Source: Nemertoderma westbladi (taxonomy: Eukaryota; Xenacoelomorpha; Nemertodermatida; Nemertodermatidae). Taken from it: a stretch of 56,310 nucleotides of DNA. A program made the translations under genes and the position numbers. The DNA lies in NCBI GenBank assembly GCA_032718475.1, contig JAUCBJ010000239.1, positions 1 through 56,310 of the forward strand. The letters run 5' to 3'. Positions 53,600 through 56,310 of this stretch are shown piece by piece. The notes beneath the pieces are model-generated. The model did not search any database. It worked only from the letters and a program-made list of their open reading frames with translations, and had not been told where the DNA came from. Position 1 is the first letter of the stretch. Each line of letters starts with the position of its first letter.

Positions 53600-53830
53600 A
53601 AAACTGCCGAATAACTGAATAATATTTACAATTGCCAGATTGAATGTTTATACTGCACTACTTGACTCAAAAAGTAATTTTTAACCTGGTGCTTAAAAGA
53701 CTGCAGAAAGGGCATTACGTATGTCTGGTGGCAGTGCGTTCCATATGGATGGACCCATAAATGAGAAGCACTCACAGCCCGTTGCTGTGTGCCGCGATTG
53801 GACTACTGCGTGTGGGTTGCCTATATTGAA
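53600..53830 (-). mobile_element. LINE ORF2 C-terminal remnant (Jockey/CR1/L2-like)
   Basis: On the minus strand the words GPSIWNALPPDIRNALSAVF (53680-53755) and, after a one-base shift, KHQVKNYFL match the characteristic end of many non-LTR reverse-transcriptase ORFs. Upstream residues include NPHAVVQSRHTATGCECFSF. It is a different LINE clade from copies A and B, and too short and damaged to be functional. Confidence 0.65.
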
Positions 53831-55057
53831 GGAAATAATTTACTCTATTTACATTACTACAACACCGCATTGTCACCATCGATCTGGTGGGGTATCGCTG
53901 GCGTCTCCATTTGGATCAAGTCCTGTTGTTCCACCGACTGCGCCCGTGATTATAGTGCCATCGAGTGGAGTCCTGGGTATCTGCCTTCCAGTCCCGAATT
54001 GACCTTCGCCCGAAACGATTGTTTCTGTTGGGTGATCTGTGTCGCTCATGTTTATCTGAGTTTGTGTTAAAGTTTGTACTCTACGCTCGTCCTGGTAACG
54101 TCTATAGTTCTTATGATGCTGTACCGCAACTCGTCGTTGTAGATTCGATTCGTTACGATCGTCCACATCCGTTCGGTGTCGTACCGCCTTCCTTCGGGTT
54201 CATTGAACTCCATCTTTGGTTCTCACTGGGTCCTTCCCCAGTGTCTGCCACTAATGAGGGCGTTCTATTCGTTGTCAAAGTAAAAGAGATCATCAACAAC
54301 GTCTTAACTTTGAATGCAGTCGATCATCGATCGACACTCATGTTAGACGTCAGTCTAACATTAAATGTCACTGACACTAAATGTCACTGAAAGAATTTAC
54401 TCTTTCATTAAATGTCACTGTAAGGGAACTGGCCTGCAACCCGGATCTATGCCAACCACCTCTTTACTCGAGTAAACATCCTTCACCTTTACCAGAACAT
54501 CTTCGCCGAGTATGGACGAGATTAAGGGTTATGGCAGCCATAATCTTCCTGTCGAGTACCAAAAGTTGAATCGAATTCCGAGACCGGAACGTGTGTGCCC
54601 GTGCGGTTTTAGGAATCATCAGAGGAGCACGTAATTTTAAGATGCCCGCTGATAAACTCGATAAGATCAGATTATTTTGAAAACTTTCCATCCTCTGTAA
54701 CCGACCTTTTTTCCGCAGATGATCAGAAGATAGTAGCATCATTCATATTTCGTGTATTTGAGTTCTTCGACAGCCAATAACATAGCCACTCCTTCCATTA
54801 AACATTTAATAATCCCGAATTTACAGAGTTTAGAGTTACATCGATTTGATATTTGGCTCCCCTTTACCGATACTTGTCTTATCTTACAATATAGTTATAA
54901 ACTGTTTAGTGTTCATTATATTATATGTATACTGGTGCCGGTGAACTAGTACAGTAACTAAGATATCGTGTAGTGCATTCTCTTTGACCTTGCCTTTCTA
55001 TGGTGTATATATGTATGTAATTGCTATTTGGGACTTTATACCCGCGGTATTTGGTTA
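53831..55057. other. Possible decayed coding remnants, unidentified
   Basis: CpG-rich sequence with fragments that look protein-like on the minus strand: a 97-residue frame at 53873-54166 and a 92-residue frame at 54464-54742. I could not assign either to a family. AAATGTCACTG is repeated at about 54363, 54379 and 54410. A gene remnant or element is possible. Confidence 0.35.
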
Positions 55058-55082
55058 ATAAACTAACTAACTAACTAACTAG
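55056..55082. repeat. (AACT)n microsatellite after AATAAACTAACT
   Basis: About six AACT units follow GGTTAATAAACTAACT. The context, ending in a simple tail after TTTGGGACTTTATACCCGCGG, resembles a retroposon 3' end in plus orientation. Confidence 0.6.
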
Positions 55083-56310
55083 TACTATCTTACGTCCGGT
55101 GTGTGAGACAATCAAAACACCCTTATACGATCCCTTAGGTGCTCTCTAGTAGAATGCCTACCTCCCTTCCCACGTGACTTCCGGTTTCGCTCAGGGAACC
55201 TGCTGTCGGTCAACCAGTGGCCTGTAGAGGATATGTGTTAGACCCCGGAATCAGTGTAACAAACAAGAGGGTTCAGTTTGACTTGCAGTATAATGGCATT
55301 TACTAGATAATAAATAAAATCTCTCACCAATAATAGCTATTGCATGTACGGTGCGAAGTAGCGTATTACCAATAACACAATAATATACAACAGTAAAGTA
55401 ATATAGGAGAGGTGACAATTAATGTAGAAATGCACATAAGGAATGAAGTTCTTAATCAGAAACACAATATTACATACACCGCAATATTGACAATAATCAC
55501 TACTAACATCTGACTATCTCTAATAATAATCCATATAACACCTTCACCTGTTATACACCAAAATGTATGTAATGATATGTATTGTATATATATATCAATG
55601 TAATAATAGTCCCCTTTTACTGCAACAAATAACCGGATGCATTGTTCCTACTGTATTATACCTCATACAGTACTTATTTTATCATTGTTCGGTCTGTCGA
55701 TACGCAATATCTAATTGTGGATTTGAGACTCGCTATGCGTTCACATCTTTCTTCATGATTTTATTAATCATATCATACCACTACTCACTGCATAGCCAAT
55801 GATTCATCCACAGTTATTACCCTTCTAATTATCGTTTATTGGTGGTTTGGGATCACTCACTAACAATATAGTACGCTAAATGAAATAATAAATATTATTC
55901 TAAACTCAGTAAAAGCCCCACAATGGAGGAAAAAAATTGGATACTGATTATTAAACCTTGCAACGTAACAGTAACGAGAAACAAATCAAATAAATATAAA
56001 CGCTACTGTATAGAATAAGAATATACCATGTTATGGATATCCCTATCATAATTACTGCCACGAATTACTAAAAAATTAAAACTGAAATTAAAGCATATTA
56101 CAGAGCAGGAGTAAATCAACAAATCACATTAATTTATCTTTTTAATGGTGTAGTCTAATCACAATTTTTACATTTTTATAAATTGCGAGATATTCAAAAT
56201 AGCACATAAACCTCTATGTAACTTTCAACAAGATGTTTCAGGGCATTGCCCAATTAATTACTAAATAAAGGAATAAAAAAAGTTTGGTAATGAAATCAAA
56301 TGTTTCAGTT
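55083..56310. other. AT-rich terminal stretch, nothing recognised
   Basis: No reading frame with recognisable homology, no RNA gene and no clear repeat was seen up to the end of the window. Confidence 0.5.

Noticed and set aside
53965-54390. 141-residue plus-strand frame
   Set aside because: It overlaps a similarly open minus-strand frame, has no recognisable domain and covers repeated AAATGTCACTG words. Coding cannot be supported.
54421-54480. VVGIDPG word on the minus strand, resembling the RuvC start of Fanzor/TnpB nucleases
   Set aside because: Only seven residues match, the frame closes soon after, and no other Fanzor motif (zinc finger, later RuvC motifs) could be found nearby.

Overview
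The window is nuclear DNA from an animal. It is AT-rich, gene-poor and full of mobile DNA. Two cellular genes are readable, and both are metazoan-type: selenoprotein T (SELENOT) at 12571-13161 and a YJU2B/CCDC130-type splicing factor at 50918-51952. Both are uninterrupted, without introns. The mobile elements are animal families: BEL/Pao LTR retrotransposons, RTE-like LINEs, a tRNA-derived SINE, and elements with terminal inverted repeats (TIRs) or foldback structure. The words TAGGCCTA and ACCGGTA recur throughout. A marine invertebrate is my best guess, but the sequence alone does not fix the phylum.

Layout. Positions 1-4.6 kb hold a LINE 3' fragment, a dispersed repeat and a 2.9 kb minisatellite of about 30-bp units with higher-order structure. 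Positions 4.7-10.1 kb look like a foldback element: inverted arrays of TGTTTGTGTCCC-type units around a 2.3 kb core, with a 5'-truncated LINE plus SINE inserted in the right array. Positions 12.6-14.1 kb carry SELENOT, with an in-frame TGA read as selenocysteine and a candidate form-2 SECIS about 0.74 kb past the stop. Positions 16.1-47.6 kb are one decayed RTE-like LINE (+) split by two nested insertions. The first is BEL-1 (18751-31500, +). The second is a TIR element (32725-47171) that itself contains BEL-2 (33945-46371, -). After 47.6 kb come a small foldback element, two clusters of the palindrome CTACGCGTAG, the YJU2B-like gene, a LINE 3' remnant and unremarkable AT-rich DNA.

The two BEL/Pao elements are the most unusual content. 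Each is over 12 kb with long LTRs (1.15 and 1.27 kb) and 5-bp target duplications. Each encodes a very large Gag plus aspartic protease but lacks reverse transcriptase, almost all of RNase H and almost all of integrase, with the same deletion boundary in both copies. Each also has a second, unrecognised reading frame (ORF2) just upstream of the 3' LTR. In BEL-2 this frame carries a textbook CCHC zinc knuckle, and in both copies it ends in the same highly basic tail. BEL-2 has LTRs that look identical and an intact 1546-residue Gag-protease frame. BEL-1 has near-identical LTRs but three in-frame stops in Gag. The simplest reading is a non-autonomous family recently moved by proteins supplied in trans.

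Most other reading frames in the window are repeat-encoded or antisense shadows and were not annotated.
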